The notes: generated from the sequence alone by a model not told the origin. A stretch of 64,000 bases of DNA from Bacillota bacterium (GCA_023392595.1 JAEVYU010000046.1:124001-188000); one strand, 5' to 3'. Numbered from the stretch's first letter, positions 26,805-35,787 are shown. Numbers and translations are program-made.

Positions 26805-27034
26805 CCCGTTTTCTGCTTGTATTATTTTTCACCATGCCTTTCGCACTCATTTGAGTCTTTTAGAATATTTTACCATGTTTTAAATGATATGAAAATATTT
26901 TCCCCTCTTCGCTTAGAATTCGCAAAAAAAGTGTACATTTACTCATCTTCATCGTTGCGATACTGTGTGTTGATGAAGGCCAAATGCACACTTTCCGGTG
27001 GTAAAAACTCGACCCGTTAAGCGGTTGTCTTAGG

Positions 27035-27394
27035 CTATTTTATAATGAATGAGAGATCACCTATGGATATCAACCGCTTTCCCAATATTTTCTGTTTAAA
27101 GATCACTCCCACAAACAAGATCAACAGGACGATGGCTCCCACAATCCCAGCTGAGTAAGAAATGGGCTAACGGCAATGAAACCCTTCCGGAGCTTGGAAT
27201 ATGTGAGTCACTGAAACCGCTGTCATAAAAGTAGCCGGTATCATGGCGATCCAGTGGGAGATATTGCTGCAAACCAGGTAAACCACGTCGGCCCGGGTGA
27301 TCATCGCCGGCGTCTGGTTGAACCAGGCGAAATACCTCCAAATAATATCGAAATTAATTGGGAAAGAGTTGCCATAAATTACAAATATCAACAA
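27035..27394 (-). pseudogene. 3' remnant of a CstA-type carbon-starvation/peptide transporter gene
   Basis: The minus frame reads INFDIIWRYFAWFNQTPAMI, then SHWIAMIPATFMTAVSVTHI, FQAPEGFHCR, stop, then in the same frame PISYSAGIVGAIVLLILFV to a final stop at 27035-27037. This is the last 110 or so residues of CstA, a roughly 450-600 aa transporter; the rest is missing, the segment near GFRLPLAISYS is frameshifted, and a stop interrupts. Non-functional leftover. Confidence 0.75.
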
Positions 27395-27405
27395 TGATAG
27401 TATAC

Positions 27406-29121
27406 TTATTTTTTTGAATGATTATTATAATTTTTGCCAATGATAATGGTGCGGAAAAAATCATCACCGGAATCAGCTTTCATCAGGGCGGTGATAATGG
27501 CAGGCAGAGTAGCGGGGCCTGGGTAAATCAAGTAGCGGGGTTCCCAGGTTGGTTGAAATTTAGATTTAAAGGAATGTAAACCTTTAAAATTATAATATTG
27601 GTTCAAGTGCTCATAGACATAATTGATCGCTTTTTCCACCAGGGGGTCTTTCGGTCCGATACCGACTCCGGCCAGGGCCGATAACCCAAGGTTGAAGCTC
27701 GCATATCCGTTTTTCTTGGCCCATTCAAATAGAGATACAAACATAAACTCCATGGTTCCCGGTTCGGCATATTGCTGTTTACGCATTAAATCAACAGTCA
27801 TTTCATTTTTTTGATATTCCGGAAACACATTGGCAAAGGCTATGGGATGACCGTCTGCGCCGGTAATTGTCATGACCGGACTGTGACGGATATAATCATC
27901 ATCAAACCACCCGAGAGAAAACCGTTTTTCAGAACTTTTCATAGCGGTCAACCACTCATCACTGATAATTTTTAATTGATGGATAAAAGCATCGTCATGA
28001 GGCGGCTCATGAATTTGGGCATGATAACCTGCTTTGTTCAAACGATTGACGGGAGTTCGCAAGGCTTTGCCGGCTCTCCCTTCCAGCGTGAATTTTTCCA
28101 AATCGACGATTGCCTCTTGGCCTATACTGAGTACATTAAAACCGATCGACTGGTAAATCTGAAGATTATCGGGTAATGTCTGGTAAAAGGAAGGTAGCCA
28201 ATCATTGATCGCGCAATATTTATCAAACTCAAGGATTGCGCTTAAGCAATCATTCGGAGGCCCAATGGGATCGCCGAGTACTAATGCGATTCGCCCTTTA
28301 ACCACATACGCAATAACAGTCCCTTCCCTGCTAAAAAAGTAATGTTTGTCTTTTAAAAGCGCATATCGGGCCAAGGCTGTTTTTCCATAGGCCTCAACAA
28401 CCTTCTGAGCTAGTTGATGGACGGAATCGTCAACCGGATGATCCATAAAAACAGGGCGAACCAACATATATAAAGAATACCCCATCGTCGAAGCACCGAC
28501 AAAATAGATCGAATCGGCAAAGAACCGCCCAAAACCGGTAACCGGCTGAAGACCGGGATCGTAAAACTCGGCAAACATGATAATGGTTTGCTGAAATGCC
28601 TGCCAAAAACCAAAATCAACGCTAAAATGCCGGTCTAGTAAATAAAATCCCGTCACGCCATAAGCTAAAGTGAATAATAAGGCAAAAAAAAGAGTTTTTA
28701 ACCCTTGTTTAACCGAAGGAGGATTGGAATGGGCGTGAAAATGAGGATAAGCGGTTAAAAGCCAAGCAGCCAGTAAGATTGATAAAATGGCCTCTTCGTA
28801 ATCCAGGCCTTTAATCATGTGGCTGACTGCAGAAATGACTAAAACAACTACCGTTAATAACCAAGCTACTCTTTTTCTTTGTTTTAACTTCCCGGCAAGC
28901 AACAGTAAGGCAAATCCGGCTAAAATAGCCGACAAGCGGCCACTTCGCCGGACAATGAGCGGTAAAAATTGGTTTAACAAACGGAAGCGCTCGGCCAAAG
29001 CCGGAGTTACGGCTGAAAGAATGTTAACAATACCCATCAGCGCTGTAAAAAAACTTGCCGTCCAAACACTCCACACTTCAGCTAAGTAATGATGTTTCAT
29101 CGACTTAACCGAGTTCACCAC
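27406..29121 (-). CDS. MprF-like DUF2156 membrane protein (lysylphosphatidylglycerol synthase type)
   Basis: 571 aa. N-terminal membrane part with about six helices (18-40, 60-78, 85-105, 110-127, 141-162, 180-215), then a soluble C-terminal GNAT-like DUF2156 domain (about 240-550) with LVLGDPIGPP, KALRTPVNRLNKAGY and the C-terminal LYSFKSKFQPTWEPRY-type ending (HSFKSKFQPTWEPRYL). The family transfers amino acids from tRNA to phosphatidylglycerol. The membrane part is shorter than the 14-helix flippase of full MprF, so it is probably a synthase without the full flippase. Confidence 0.8.
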   Translation of the reverse strand: MVNSVKSMKHHYLAEVWSVWTASFFTALMGIVNILSAVTPALAERFRLLNQFLPLIVRRSGRLSAILAGFALLLLAGKLKQRKRVAWLLTVVVLVISAVSHMIKGLDYEEAILSILLAAWLLTAYPHFHAHSNPPSVKQGLKTLFFALLFTLAYGVTGFYLLDRHFSVDFGFWQAFQQTIIMFAEFYDPGLQPVTGFGRFFADSIYFVGASTMGYSLYMLVRPVFMDHPVDDSVHQLAQKVVEAYGKTALARYALLKDKHYFFSREGTVIAYVVKGRIALVLGDPIGPPNDCLSAILEFDKYCAINDWLPSFYQTLPDNLQIYQSIGFNVLSIGQEAIVDLEKFTLEGRAGKALRTPVNRLNKAGYHAQIHEPPHDDAFIHQLKIISDEWLTAMKSSEKRFSLGWFDDDYIRHSPVMTITGADGHPIAFANVFPEYQKNEMTVDLMRKQQYAEPGTMEFMFVSLFEWAKKNGYASFNLGLSALAGVGIGPKDPLVEKAINYVYEHLNQYYNFKGLHSFKSKFQPTWEPRYLIYPGPATLPAIITALMKADSGDDFFRTIIIGKNYNNHSKK

Positions 29122-29136
29122 ATTCTTTCCATAAAC

Positions 29137-30528
29137 TTAAAATTCTGCAGAACCCGTGGTTCGCGGAAAAGGGATGACATCCCGAATATTGGACATACCC
29201 GTTAAATACATGATGATTCTCTCAAACCCCAATCCATAGCCGGCGTGCTTGGTTCCGCCATACTTTCGGGTATCCAGGTACCACTCATAATTTGCGGTGG
29301 ATAATCCCAGCTCTTTCAGGCGGCTTTCCAGAACCTCCAGCCGCTCTTCACGCTGACTGCCGCCAATGATTTCCCCTACTCCCGGAACAAGCAAGTCCAT
29401 AGCGGCGACGGTTTTTTGGTCGTCGTTCATTCGCATATAAAAAGCTTTGATTTCTTTGGGATAATGAATGACAAATACAGGTTTTTTAAATATTTTTTCC
29501 GTTAAGTATCGTTCGTGTTCGGTTTGTAAGTCGCTTCCCCACTTGACGGGATATTCGAAGGCGGTTTTTTCCTTTAACAAAAGTTCGACAGCCTCCGTGT
29601 AAGTGATTTTGCCAAAATCCGAATTCACAATGTTGTTTAATCGCTCCAACAAACCCTGATCAATAAAATTATTGAAAAATTCCATTTCCTCCGGGGCGTT
29701 TTCCATTACATACCGGATTAAATATTTCACCATTTCCTCTGCTAAATCCATATTATCTTCCAATTCGGCAAAGGCGATTTCCGGTTCAATCATCCAAAAT
29801 TCAGCCGCATGCCTTGGCGTATTGGATTTTTCGGCTCTAAAAGTCGGCCCGAAAGTATAAATATTGCGGAATGCCATACAGAAAGTTTCGCCGCTTAATT
29901 GGCCACTGACTGTCAAATTGGTTTCTTTACCGAAGAAATCCTGTCCGTAGTCTATCTTTCCCAAATCGTTTTTGGGCGGATTCTCCATATTGAGGGTTGT
30001 CACCCGAAACATTTCCCCCGCGCCTTCGCAATCGCTACCGGTGATCAACGGAGTATGGACATATACAAAGTTCCGTTCCTGAAAGAAACGGTGAATTGCA
30101 AAGGCGGCCAATGAACGGACTCTAAATACGGCGGCAAAAGTATTGGTTCTGGGTCTTAAATGAGCGATTGTTCTCAAAAATTCAAAGGAATGCTTTTTCT
30201 TCTGCAGCGGATAATCGGGGGTCGAAGTGCCGGTAATCATGATTTTATTAGCTTTCAATTCGAAAGGCTGTTTAGCGCCGGGACTTTCCACCAATTCACC
30301 GGTAACTTCAACGGAAGAACCCACGGAGAGTTTCACGATCTGAGCGAAATTCTCCAGAGAGTCGTCAAATACCACTTGCAGATTTTTAAAGAAGGATCCG
30401 TCGTTTAATTCTATAAATCCGAATGCTTTTGAGTCCCGGAGCGTACGCACCCAACCTGAAAGCTGAACCTCCCGGTTTAAATGAGTGGTTGTTTCCCGAA
30501 ACAACTGTTTAATGAGTAATTTTTTCAA
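29137..30528 (-). CDS. asnS: Asparagine--tRNA ligase
   Basis: 463 aa class II synthetase. Anticodon-binding OB domain (VQLSGWVRTLRDSKAFGFI) followed by the catalytic core with motif 2 FRAEKSNTPRHAAEFWMIEPE and motif 3 GLGFERIIMYLTGMSNIRDV. The AsnRS-type N-terminal extension and HVHTPLITGSDCEGAGEMF are as expected. TTG start with GGGGGT 6-7 nt upstream. No T-box leader is visible in the 200 bp upstream. Confidence 0.95.
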   Translation of the reverse strand: MKKLLIKQLFRETTTHLNREVQLSGWVRTLRDSKAFGFIELNDGSFFKNLQVVFDDSLENFAQIVKLSVGSSVEVTGELVESPGAKQPFELKANKIMITGTSTPDYPLQKKKHSFEFLRTIAHLRPRTNTFAAVFRVRSLAAFAIHRFFQERNFVYVHTPLITGSDCEGAGEMFRVTTLNMENPPKNDLGKIDYGQDFFGKETNLTVSGQLSGETFCMAFRNIYTFGPTFRAEKSNTPRHAAEFWMIEPEIAFAELEDNMDLAEEMVKYLIRYVMENAPEEMEFFNNFIDQGLLERLNNIVNSDFGKITYTEAVELLLKEKTAFEYPVKWGSDLQTEHERYLTEKIFKKPVFVIHYPKEIKAFYMRMNDDQKTVAAMDLLVPGVGEIIGGSQREERLEVLESRLKELGLSTANYEWYLDTRKYGGTKHAGYGLGFERIIMYLTGMSNIRDVIPFPRTTGSAEF

Positions 30529-30851
30529 TAGTATACCCCCAAGTATATCCTAAATTTTAGACCTGTTTTTTTGGAAATATTTTTTTGGTAAATCTTCGGT
30601 AATGAAATCAATTTTCCTGCTACTACCTAGAAAGGCTTTCACTTTTCTCCGGTAATGGGTCCTGTATTAAAACTTTTTTTGATTTTGGATAGAATTGTAC
30701 CCGTTTCAACCGCAATTGCCAGTTTTTTTTAAAAGTAAGAATGTGTTCTTTGAATTGGGAAAAAATAATTGCAGAGATGAAAATTCTTGGTTTTTTAGTC
30801 CTCTACTCCGTTTCCGGGATATTCAATTACGAAAATGAGAATGGTGAAACG

Positions 30852-31586
30852 ATGGTAAAAACTTATGATTATACTCTCTCCAAAGAGAACTATGTTCAAG
30901 GAATTTTTAATAGCATTGCCGCAAAATATGATCTTATGAACTTTTTCATGAGTTTCGGGATTCATTATTTATGGTGTAAACAACTACTTAAACTCATCGA
31001 CATCCCTAAGAACGGAATCATTTTAGATGCTTGTTGCGGTACGGGATTTATAACCCAACAACTGGCCCGAAGAACTGAACCGCAAATCAAAATTATCGGC
31101 TTGGATTTTTCCGAAGCGATGCTCGGCATCGCCAAATCACGCCTGAACAACTATATTGCCACCGATAAAATTGAACTCATTCAAGCCAATGCCAGGGCAA
31201 TCCCCTTTCCGGATCATCGTTTCGATTGTGTTACAATCGCTTACGGACTTCGCAATTCCACCGATCCAAAGGCGCTTCTTAAAGAAATCATGCGGGTAAT
31301 CAAACCTGGCGGTCGAATAATTTCGTTGGAATTAGTAAATCCAAGTTCAATGGTTTTGAAATCCCTTTATAATGTTTACCTGCATTATTGGGTACCATCA
31401 TTAGGAAAATTACTGGTTCACGATAGAGAAGCCTATCAATACCTTCATGAATCGATTTTTACGTTTATTGCTCACCATCAATTAACGGCTATCTTTAAAG
31501 AAACGGGCTTCTTGAAGATTCGTTCCCTTCAATTGACACTCGGGATAGCGGCTATTCATACTGGTACAAAGCCTCTTTCCCCATAA
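30852..31586 (+). CDS. UbiE/MenG-type methyltransferase
   Basis: 244 aa from the ATG giving MVKTYDYTLSKENY; an upstream in-frame ATG adds 37 unrelated residues. FNSIAAKYDLMNFFMSFG is the UbiE/MenG N-terminal signature, followed by SAM motif LDACCGTGFI and the family's AYGLRNSTDPKALLKEIMRV. The usual role is C-methylation of demethylmenaquinone, but there are no other menaquinone genes here, and the C-terminal YRYLPHSI...F motif is varied (YQYLHESIFTF). A role in another quinone or small-molecule pathway is possible. Confidence 0.75.
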   Translation: MVKTYDYTLSKENYVQGIFNSIAAKYDLMNFFMSFGIHYLWCKQLLKLIDIPKNGIILDACCGTGFITQQLARRTEPQIKIIGLDFSEAMLGIAKSRLNNYIATDKIELIQANARAIPFPDHRFDCVTIAYGLRNSTDPKALLKEIMRVIKPGGRIISLELVNPSSMVLKSLYNVYLHYWVPSLGKLLVHDREAYQYLHESIFTFIAHHQLTAIFKETGFLKIRSLQLTLGIAAIHTGTKPLSP

Positions 31587-31683
31587 AGATCACGATTATC
31601 AGAGGGACTGAAATTAAAAATATATCGTAATCTCTTTAATATTGATAGTGTTGATAGATTTTCAAAGCCATTCTTTTGTCCTA

Positions 31684-31713
31684 AAACGGATTTTGGCACT
31701 TGATCATAAAATA
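31684..31713 (+). promoter_or_regulatory. Sigma-K-like promoter of the first LysM gene
   Basis: AAAC, 17-bp spacer, CATAAAATA (fits CATAnnnTA), 36 bp before the start codon. The stretch AAAACGGATTTTGGCA with the same -10 recurs before the LysM gene at 35275. Confidence 0.55.
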
Positions 31714-31749
31714 TAAATAAACTCAATGAAATCAAGTGAGGTGGACTTC

Positions 31750-32166
31750 ATGTCGATGAATGACTTCCGGAGATTCCCAAATAGATGGGGCAGACCAGGG
31801 TATCCCTCACCATACTATCAATACCCTTATTACCCATATCCGTATGGACAACAATACCCTTATATGCAACCTATTCCTTACGGACAATATCCATCCGGTC
31901 AATGTCCCTATCGTCAGCCTCAACCTCAGCCTTATCCGTATCAACAACCATACCCCTATACAGAACCAGCTCCATCGCCCCCATCAACCGGTACTTGTCC
32001 GGAAGGAACTCTTCCGTATACGGTACAATCCGGAGATACTTTGGAAAATATCGCTAGCAGGCTGGGTATTACCACCAACGCCATCACAGGGATAAATCCC
32101 GGTATTAACTTTAGCGTCCCGCTTCAAACCGGGCAATCCCTTTGTTTGCCTACGGAAAATGAATAA
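31750..32166 (+). CDS. LysM protein with Pro/Tyr/Gln-rich linker
   Basis: 138 aa starting at ATG 31750 (MSMNDFRRF) with GAGGTGG 6 nt upstream. A low-complexity Pro/Tyr/Gln segment (about 12-75) precedes a C-terminal LysM domain (about 85-132, LPYTVQSGDTLENIASRLG, ending GQSLCLP). No signal peptide. LysM domains bind peptidoglycan or chitin-like glycans; many spore coat proteins (SafA type) have one without a signal peptide. It is related in its C-terminal motif to the three LysM genes downstream but lacks their N-terminal LysM. Confidence 0.8.
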   Translation: MSMNDFRRFPNRWGRPGYPSPYYQYPYYPYPYGQQYPYMQPIPYGQYPSGQCPYRQPQPQPYPYQQPYPYTEPAPSPPSTGTCPEGTLPYTVQSGDTLENIASRLGITTNAITGINPGINFSVPLQTGQSLCLPTENE

Positions 32167-32170
32167 ATGA

Positions 32171-32213
32171 AAAAGACTATAGCGTTTGGGTATTGTGCTA
32201 TAGTCTTTCTTTG
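32171..32213. terminator. Bidirectional terminator
   Basis: 12-bp stem AAAGACTATAGC / GCTATAGTCTTT with a 13-nt loop and T-rich ends on both strands, between the LysM gene (plus) and the protease gene (minus). Confidence 0.85.
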
Positions 32214-32230
32214 AACTCATTAAAATCTTA

Positions 32231-33619
32231 TCAGGATAATGTTTTGATTTCGGATAAAGCAAGCACTACTGCTTTATCCGCATTCAGCAAACCGTATCCA
32301 TAATACGGATTAAATCCGGGAGTCCCAAGATGGGTTGCGGAACGGTGAATAATATCCGTCACCGCTTCGGGTGATAATGTTGGATTTACGGATTTGATGA
32401 GTGCTACAACTCCGGATACAAACGGTGTCGCCATTGAGGTTCCACTAAAATAAGTGTAGCCGGAAGGACCTTTTCCATCACTATAAGTGCTTAAAATATT
32501 GGAACCGGGAGCAACCACATCAAGTTTTTTACCGTAGTTGGAGTAATCCGCTTTTTTTAAGTTACGTTCAATTGCGCCTACAGTTAATACACCCTTGCAG
32601 TTACCCGGTGTATCAATGGGCCCGTTTTCGTTTCCTGCCGCCACCACTACATTAACTCCCCGGCTTGTTGCATAATTAATGGCATCCTGAAGAACTTCAC
32701 TGGTGCCCGGTCCGCCTAAACTCATATTAATGACTTGAGCGCCATGGTCAGTAGCATATTTGATACCTTCCACAATGTTCGCGTCATCACCGATACCTTC
32801 ATCATCAAGCACCTTAACGGGCATGATTTTACTATTGGGGGCAATACCGCTGATGCCAGTGCCGTTGTTAGTTTGTCCGGCAATAATTCCGGCAACGTGT
32901 GTCCCATGACCTACAACATCATTGGTGGAATTTTTATCATCGGCTAAATCGATTCCCGGAATGGTTACCTGTTTCAAGTCTTCATGGTTTATATTAACGC
33001 CGGTATCAAGAACAGCCACGATTACATTTGATTTTTTAACCAGATTTGCTTTATCCCAAGCCAAGTCAGCCCGAATCATTTGATTCCCCCATTGGAATGC
33101 GTAGTAGGGATCATTGGGGACGAATTTAGCTTTTACCACATAATTAGGTTCAACATATTCAACATTTGGATTTTGGCTTAATTCCCGCATTGCCTTAAAA
33201 TAGGATTGGTCACTCGGCAATTGGAGTAAATGCAAACCCGCATTTTCATTTAACTCTTTGATCTGAGCGGTGTATTTCCTGATTATATGCTCACGTAAAA
33301 GAGTTTCTTGTTTCAAAGCGGAATCCTTATATTTAACAATAAACTCTTTCGGCACGATTTGACCGTGATTGATTACGTTACGGGTATGAACGGTCCCGAA
33401 ATAATAATCATTATTTTTCTTTAAGAGCACCCGCTTCGAATGTTCGTCTTGAGCTACTATTGTGGCAGATTTAAAATCTTTATTCGCCGAAACACCCTTC
33501 ATATCCATCTTCTTACTATCGGATGCCGCCGCAATACCGGGTAAAAAAACGAAAAGAAATATTAAAAGAGTAAGCCATAATCGATTCATCCGAAGACTAT
33601 TTCTACGAGTAGGACGCAT
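32231..33619 (-). CDS. Secreted subtilisin-like serine protease (S8)
   Basis: 462 aa. Signal peptide (about 1-32), propeptide of the fervidolysin/I9 type (about 80-165, ending NPNVEYVEPNYVV), then the S8 catalytic domain with Asp in VAVLDTGVN (D205), His in GHGTHVAG (H238), oxyanion Asn in AAGNENG and Ser in GTSMATP (S395). GGAGG lies 6 nt before the ATG. A single Cys in the domain. It lies between LysM genes; a role in processing coat or surface proteins is possible but unproven. Confidence 0.93.
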   Translation of the reverse strand: MRPTRRNSLRMNRLWLTLLIFLFVFLPGIAAASDSKKMDMKGVSANKDFKSATIVAQDEHSKRVLLKKNNDYYFGTVHTRNVINHGQIVPKEFIVKYKDSALKQETLLREHIIRKYTAQIKELNENAGLHLLQLPSDQSYFKAMRELSQNPNVEYVEPNYVVKAKFVPNDPYYAFQWGNQMIRADLAWDKANLVKKSNVIVAVLDTGVNINHEDLKQVTIPGIDLADDKNSTNDVVGHGTHVAGIIAGQTNNGTGISGIAPNSKIMPVKVLDDEGIGDDANIVEGIKYATDHGAQVINMSLGGPGTSEVLQDAINYATSRGVNVVVAAGNENGPIDTPGNCKGVLTVGAIERNLKKADYSNYGKKLDVVAPGSNILSTYSDGKGPSGYTYFSGTSMATPFVSGVVALIKSVNPTLSPEAVTDIIHRSATHLGTPGFNPYYGYGLLNADKAVVLALSEIKTLS

Positions 33620-33794
33620 GATGAACCTCCAATTGATAGTTTATCTGATACTAAACTTCCATTTGATTATATCAACTCAACATAATCCAAACTAGATGTA
33701 GTTATTAGCATGATTTAAGTAAATTCCCAGATAGGGAATTTTTTATTCATGGAGTGGATGATTTCAAAATATGTGACATTGTCTTAATGCGGAA

Positions 33795-33824
33795 AAACGG
33801 CCTGGTTTCATATCCTATAGTATA
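33795..33824 (+). promoter_or_regulatory. Sigma-K-like promoter of the second LysM gene
   Basis: AAAC at 33795-33798, 17-bp spacer, TATAGTATA (CATAnnnTA with C to T), 32 bp before the start. Same spacing as the promoters at 31684 and 35216. Confidence 0.45.
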
Positions 33825-33856
33825 AATTCACAGACAAATAGCCGAGGTGAAGAAAT

Positions 33857-34255
33857 ATGTCTTGGAATGAACCGGATTTTTTTGAATATATTGTCCAATC
33901 AGGCGATACTCTTTGGGATTTGGCCGATGAATTTGAGTTATCAGTGGATGATCTTATCGAAGCCAATAGCGACTTGGATCCAACCAATTTAATGGTCGGA
34001 CAGACCGTTTTGATACCGGATGATTCGGAACTGGATGCCTCCCAACGCCCCGGAGACAGAAGACCCAGACCGAGGGAGCCCTATCGAAGATACCGTCCCT
34101 ATGAATGCCGTCGTCCATATATCGTTCGCCCGGGAGATACCGTATACCGGATATCTTACCGTTTTGGAATACCGGTACGATCCATTATGAATTATAATCC
34201 CTATATTAATTTCAATTATCCCTTACAAATCGGCCAGACAATTTGCCTGCCATAA
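33857..34255 (+). CDS. Double-LysM protein, copy A
   Basis: 132 aa. LysM 1 (about 11-57: YIVQSGDTLWDLADEF... GQTVLIP), a short Arg/Pro/Tyr linker (about 63-85) and LysM 2 (about 87-132: YIVRPGDTVYRISYRFGIP... GQTICLP). GAGGTG 10 nt before the ATG. No signal peptide or membrane segment. Two LysM modules joined by a basic linker suit a cytoplasmically made, mother-cell assembled coat protein. Paralogous to the genes at 34592 and 35275. Confidence 0.83.
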   Translation: MSWNEPDFFEYIVQSGDTLWDLADEFELSVDDLIEANSDLDPTNLMVGQTVLIPDDSELDASQRPGDRRPRPREPYRRYRPYECRRPYIVRPGDTVYRISYRFGIPVRSIMNYNPYINFNYPLQIGQTICLP

Positions 34256-34270
34256 AAAACAAGATAGACT

Positions 34271-34401
34271 TGAACCTCGATCCGGCAAGTAAGTGACAAT
34301 TTTTCTGCGATGACGCAGAAAAATTGGCCGGATCGGGTTCATTGTTTGAATCCGGCAAGTTTAAATGTGACTGAGTTTTTGAAGTTACTTGCCGGATTCA
34401 A
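34271..34401. repeat. Two large hairpins sharing the sequence ATCCGGCAAGT
   Basis: Hairpin 1 (34271-34341): outer arms TGAACCTCGATCCGGC / GCCGGATCGGGTTCA, inner perfect arms AATTTTTCTGC / GCAGAAAAATT. Hairpin 2 (34346-34401): perfect 15-bp arms TTGAATCCGGCAAGT / ACTTGCCGGATTCAA with a 26-nt loop. Both lie between two LysM genes, in 300 bp without an open frame. Confidence 0.75.
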
Positions 34402-34411
34402 GTTGAATACT

Positions 34412-34445
34412 AAAGACTGTGGTTTTTAATTTTTCCACAGTCTTT
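34412..34445. terminator. Hairpin terminator between LysM genes
   Basis: AAAGACTGTGG / CCACAGTCTTT, 11-bp stem with a 12-nt T-rich loop, followed by CGCTTT. The closing T-run is short, so it may be a processing or attenuation hairpin. Confidence 0.55.
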
Positions 34446-34591
34446 CGCTTTACACGATATATTGTATTATTTTTGAGAAAATAATATTTTTTAGGCTTTT
34501 AAAATATGCAATTGTCATATTGCGGATGATTGCAGTGTTACATAGGATGTAGTATTAAAGCATGAGAACTAAAATAAACGAGGTGATTGAT

Positions 34592-35140
34592 TTGTCCTTT
34601 GATAATGATTCCAAACTATTTCAATATGGCATTCAACCGGGAGATAATATCGAAGAATTAGTCAACCGATATCAAGTAACGGGCGAAGCTATTCAAGCAG
34701 CCAACCCCGGCACAGATATCTATAATCTGCAAATTGGATCGATTATTTCAATACCGGCTGACCCTGCACTGGCCATTCGTCAGACCGGACCTTCACGCAG
34801 ACCGGAAAGTGGACCTGGCCGCGGCCCGGAGAGAGGTCCGGGCGGAAGGCCAGAGCGTGGTCCGGGCCGCGGCCCGGAATCTTTTCGCCCTCGTAGGCCT
34901 TATCGTCCTTATCGTCCGTATAGACCATACTACCGTCCATATCGACCGTATTACCCTTACGAGCCGTATCCAACATGCCCTGCAGGAACCAGGCCTTATA
35001 CAATTCAACCGGGTGATTCTCTTTATCTAATATCCGACAGGTTTGGGCTTTCTCCTGAAGATATCATTGATTACAATCCATATCTAAATTTGGGCGGCCC
35101 TCTTCCGGTTGGGGCATTAATTTGTTTGCCCCTTTATTGA
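34592..35140 (+). CDS. Double-LysM protein with Arg/Gly/Pro- and Tyr-rich linker, copy B
   Basis: 182 aa if started at TTG 34592 (MSFDNDSKLF), which has GAGGTG 7 nt upstream; an ATG at 34562 would add ten residues without a ribosome site. N-terminal LysM-like domain is weak (about 12-55, GIQPGDNIEELVNRYQV... GSIISIP), then a linker of GPGRGPERGPG-type and RPYRPYRPYYRP-type repeats (about 65-128), and LysM 2 (about 136-182, ending GALICLP). Repeats of RGP and RPY make it the most basic of the set. No signal peptide. Confidence 0.8.
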   Translation: MSFDNDSKLFQYGIQPGDNIEELVNRYQVTGEAIQAANPGTDIYNLQIGSIISIPADPALAIRQTGPSRRPESGPGRGPERGPGGRPERGPGRGPESFRPRRPYRPYRPYRPYYRPYRPYYPYEPYPTCPAGTRPYTIQPGDSLYLISDRFGLSPEDIIDYNPYLNLGGPLPVGALICLPLY

Positions 35141-35215
35141 TGGATACTCCATGGCCTGGGAGCCGGTTTACCAAAAAGGGTTAAAAGAAAATCATTAACT
35201 TATGCCTTTATCATA

Positions 35216-35245
35216 AAACGGATTTTGGCATAATTCCATAAAATA
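35216..35245 (+). promoter_or_regulatory. Sigma-K-like promoter of the fourth LysM gene
   Basis: AAAC, 17-bp spacer, CATAAAATA, 29 bp upstream of the start. 16 bp around the -35 are identical to those at 31683 (AAAACGGATTTTGGCA). Confidence 0.55.
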
Positions 35246-35274
35246 GACTATTAAAGCAAGCGAGGTGAATCCCA

Positions 35275-35730
35275 ATGTCGATGAATCAAGAACCTGGCGC
35301 CATTGAATATACCGTTCAAGCCGGTGACACCCTCTGGGAGCTGGCGAATGAATATCAAACCACCATTGAAGATATTATGGAAGCCAATCCGGGAATTGAC
35401 CCTGATAATTTAGAAGTGGGGCAAGTGATCATGTTGGATGATCCGGAACTTTTCATTCAACAACCCAGACCGGGCAGACCTTATAGAAGACCTTACCGTC
35501 CTTATTACAGACCCTATTATTATCGTCCATACCGCCCTTATCCTCCTTATTATCCGTATGCCGGAACTTGCCCAGCGGGTTCCAGGCCTTACACCGTTGT
35601 CCCGGGGGATAATTTGTACAATATTGCCAATCGTTTTGGGGTATCCGTTGATGCCGTTATCGCCACCAATCCTTACGTCAATTTTGGCTTAGCTCTTCCT
35701 GTAGGACAATTTCTTTGCATTCCATATTAA
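35275..35730 (+). CDS. Double-LysM protein with Arg/Pro/Tyr linker, copy C
   Basis: 151 aa. LysM 1 (about 10-57: YTVQAGDTLWELANEYQT... GQVIMLD), linker of PYRRPYRPYYRP and PYPPYYPY character (about 66-98), and LysM 2 (about 104-151: YTVVPGDNLYNIANRFGVS... GQFLCIP). GCGAGGTG box 8 nt upstream of the ATG. Closest to copy A; the linker resembles that of copy B. Its promoter is nearly identical to that of the single-LysM gene, arguing for shared regulation. Confidence 0.85.
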   Translation: MSMNQEPGAIEYTVQAGDTLWELANEYQTTIEDIMEANPGIDPDNLEVGQVIMLDDPELFIQQPRPGRPYRRPYRPYYRPYYYRPYRPYPPYYPYAGTCPAGSRPYTVVPGDNLYNIANRFGVSVDAVIATNPYVNFGLALPVGQFLCIPY

Positions 35731-35757
35731 CTGGATTTTTTTCTAGCGAAAATCCAG

Positions 35758-35787
35758 AGGACTATAGTTGTTATATAGTCCTTTTTT
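35758..35787 (+). terminator. Rho-independent terminator after LysM copy C
   Basis: AGGACTATA / TATAGTCCT stem, 7-nt loop, followed by TTTTT. It is preceded by a second small hairpin (CTGGATTTT...AAAATCCAG, 35731-35757). Confidence 0.85.

Noticed and set aside
26930..26998. Inverted repeat GTGTACATTT... / ...AAATGCACAC between the Ntn hydrolase and CstA fragment
   Set aside because: Arms match only in part and have a long loop; no T-run, so not called as a terminator.
30529..30740. T-box leader upstream of asnS
   Set aside because: No T-box sequence or specifier-loop pattern can be found, and there is no terminator hairpin before the start.
34743..35008. Reverse-strand open frames across the LysM copy B linker
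   Set aside because: They arise from the GC-rich Arg/Gly/Pro repeats of the real gene; no ribosome site and no conserved features.
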